5,922 nt of DNA from Thioalkalivibrio sp. (lineage in GTDB: Bacteria > Pseudomonadota > Gammaproteobacteria > Ectothiorhodospirales > Ectothiorhodospiraceae), in NCBI GenBank assembly GCA_003563455.1, contig PWRV01000004.1:1-5922 (forward strand), in the 5' to 3' direction. The stretch's first letter is position 1, and each line of letters starts with the position of its first letter. A program made the position numbers and the translations under genes. This document shows positions 5,625 to 5,922 of the stretch, piece after piece. Below the pieces are notes generated by a model. That model did no database searches, was not told the DNA's origin, and was given only the letters and a program-made list of their open reading frames with translations.

Positions 5625-5922
5625 TCACGGCCTGCAGGCGCCCTCGTTGCCGGCCAGCGCGCGCCAGCGATGGCCGTTTCTTTCCAGTAGGCGGTCCGCG
5701 GCCGCAGGGCCCTCGCCGCCGGCAGGATAAGAGTCCGGCGGATCGGACGATGCCGCCGCCCAGGCCTCCTCGATGGGCGTAATCACGCACCATTGGGCCT
5801 CGACTGATTCCCGAGACTGGACCTGTCGAGGACCGCGGACAGCCGCTCGTGGGTCTCCGCCTGCAGAAAATCCCCCTGAAGCCAGGAAATGCGCTGGGCG
5901 AAACCGGCCCAGCCGGCATCAT
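5625..5922 (-). pseudogene. zwf: Glucose-6-phosphate dehydrogenase (zwf) with large internal deletion and frameshift, 5' end off the window
   Basis: Two frames each carry part of the protein. From 5920 to about 5822, DAGWAGFAQRISWLQGDF followed by LQAETHERLSAVLDR fits the N-terminal NADP-binding domain of G6PD (W..F..R..Y..GDF......Y.RL...L), roughly residues 80-115. From about 5813, in the next frame, RESVEAQWCVITPIEEAW, then YPAGGEGPAAADRLL and GHRWRAL, fits the G6PD C-terminus (R.eVEaaW.ivdPI...W, Y..G..GP..a..Ll....+.W), ending at TGA 5625-5627. About 300 residues between them, including the catalytic His and substrate-binding region of the family, are absent, and the first frame stops soon after the junction. 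The enzyme normally oxidises glucose-6-phosphate to 6-phosphogluconolactone with NADP+. As written here the gene cannot make an active enzyme. Identification of the C-terminal part is firmer than that of the N-terminal part. Confidence 0.75.

Noticed and set aside
5578..5922. A 114-codon minus-strand frame running from the window edge to 5578.
   Set aside because: Its translation is Arg/Gly/Pro-rich nonsense, while the two other minus frames carry recognisable G6PD sequence. Only its last five codons (MTRSA) have a proper start context.

Overview
The window is GC-rich (roughly 60-65% by eye), densely coding DNA from a bacterium. Codon use, AGGAGG-type ribosome binding sites and the gene families suggest a proteobacterium, perhaps a gammaproteobacterium; the sequence does not allow a firmer placement. 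The theme is storage or oligosaccharide carbohydrate breakdown and glucose oxidation.

Left two thirds, plus strand (1-4437): an intact-looking two-gene operon. The first gene is the C-terminal part (start lies off the window) of a bacterial glycogen debranching enzyme of the amylo-alpha-1,6-glucosidase (GDE_C, GH133) type. Thirteen bases after its stop comes a complete 891-residue cytosolic GH63-like (MGH1-like) alpha-glucosidase. Both are expected to be inverting (alpha/alpha)6-barrel enzymes trimming alpha-glucosides, and both keep their expected acid and base residues.

Right third, minus strand (4488-5922), read right to left and convergent with the operon: (i) a zwf (glucose-6-phosphate dehydrogenase) gene running in from beyond the window, of which an N-terminal piece is joined directly, out of frame, to the last ~62 residues; (ii) a five-codon ORF behind a near-perfect Shine-Dalgarno; (iii) an intact small exported cupredoxin-fold protein with a ten-C homopolymer near its 3' end; (iv) a chimeric remnant in which the first ~26 codons of a GH100 (neutral invertase)-like gene are joined out of frame to the last ~24 codons of a second GH63-like gene; (v) an unidentified 150-residue four-helix membrane protein whose ATG overlaps the stop of that GH63 tail (ATGA).

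The most notable point is the contrast between the intact plus-strand operon and the minus-strand segment, where two (possibly three) genes have lost their middles while keeping their starts and ends. One junction falls on a 12-bp stretch that both parent genes could have encoded. This is either real reductive decay by short-homology deletion or an assembly artefact; read mapping would decide. Ancestrally the locus probably linked alpha-glucan or sucrose hydrolysis (GDE, GH63, GH100) to the oxidative pentose phosphate pathway (zwf). I see no mobile element, CRISPR array, tRNA or rRNA.
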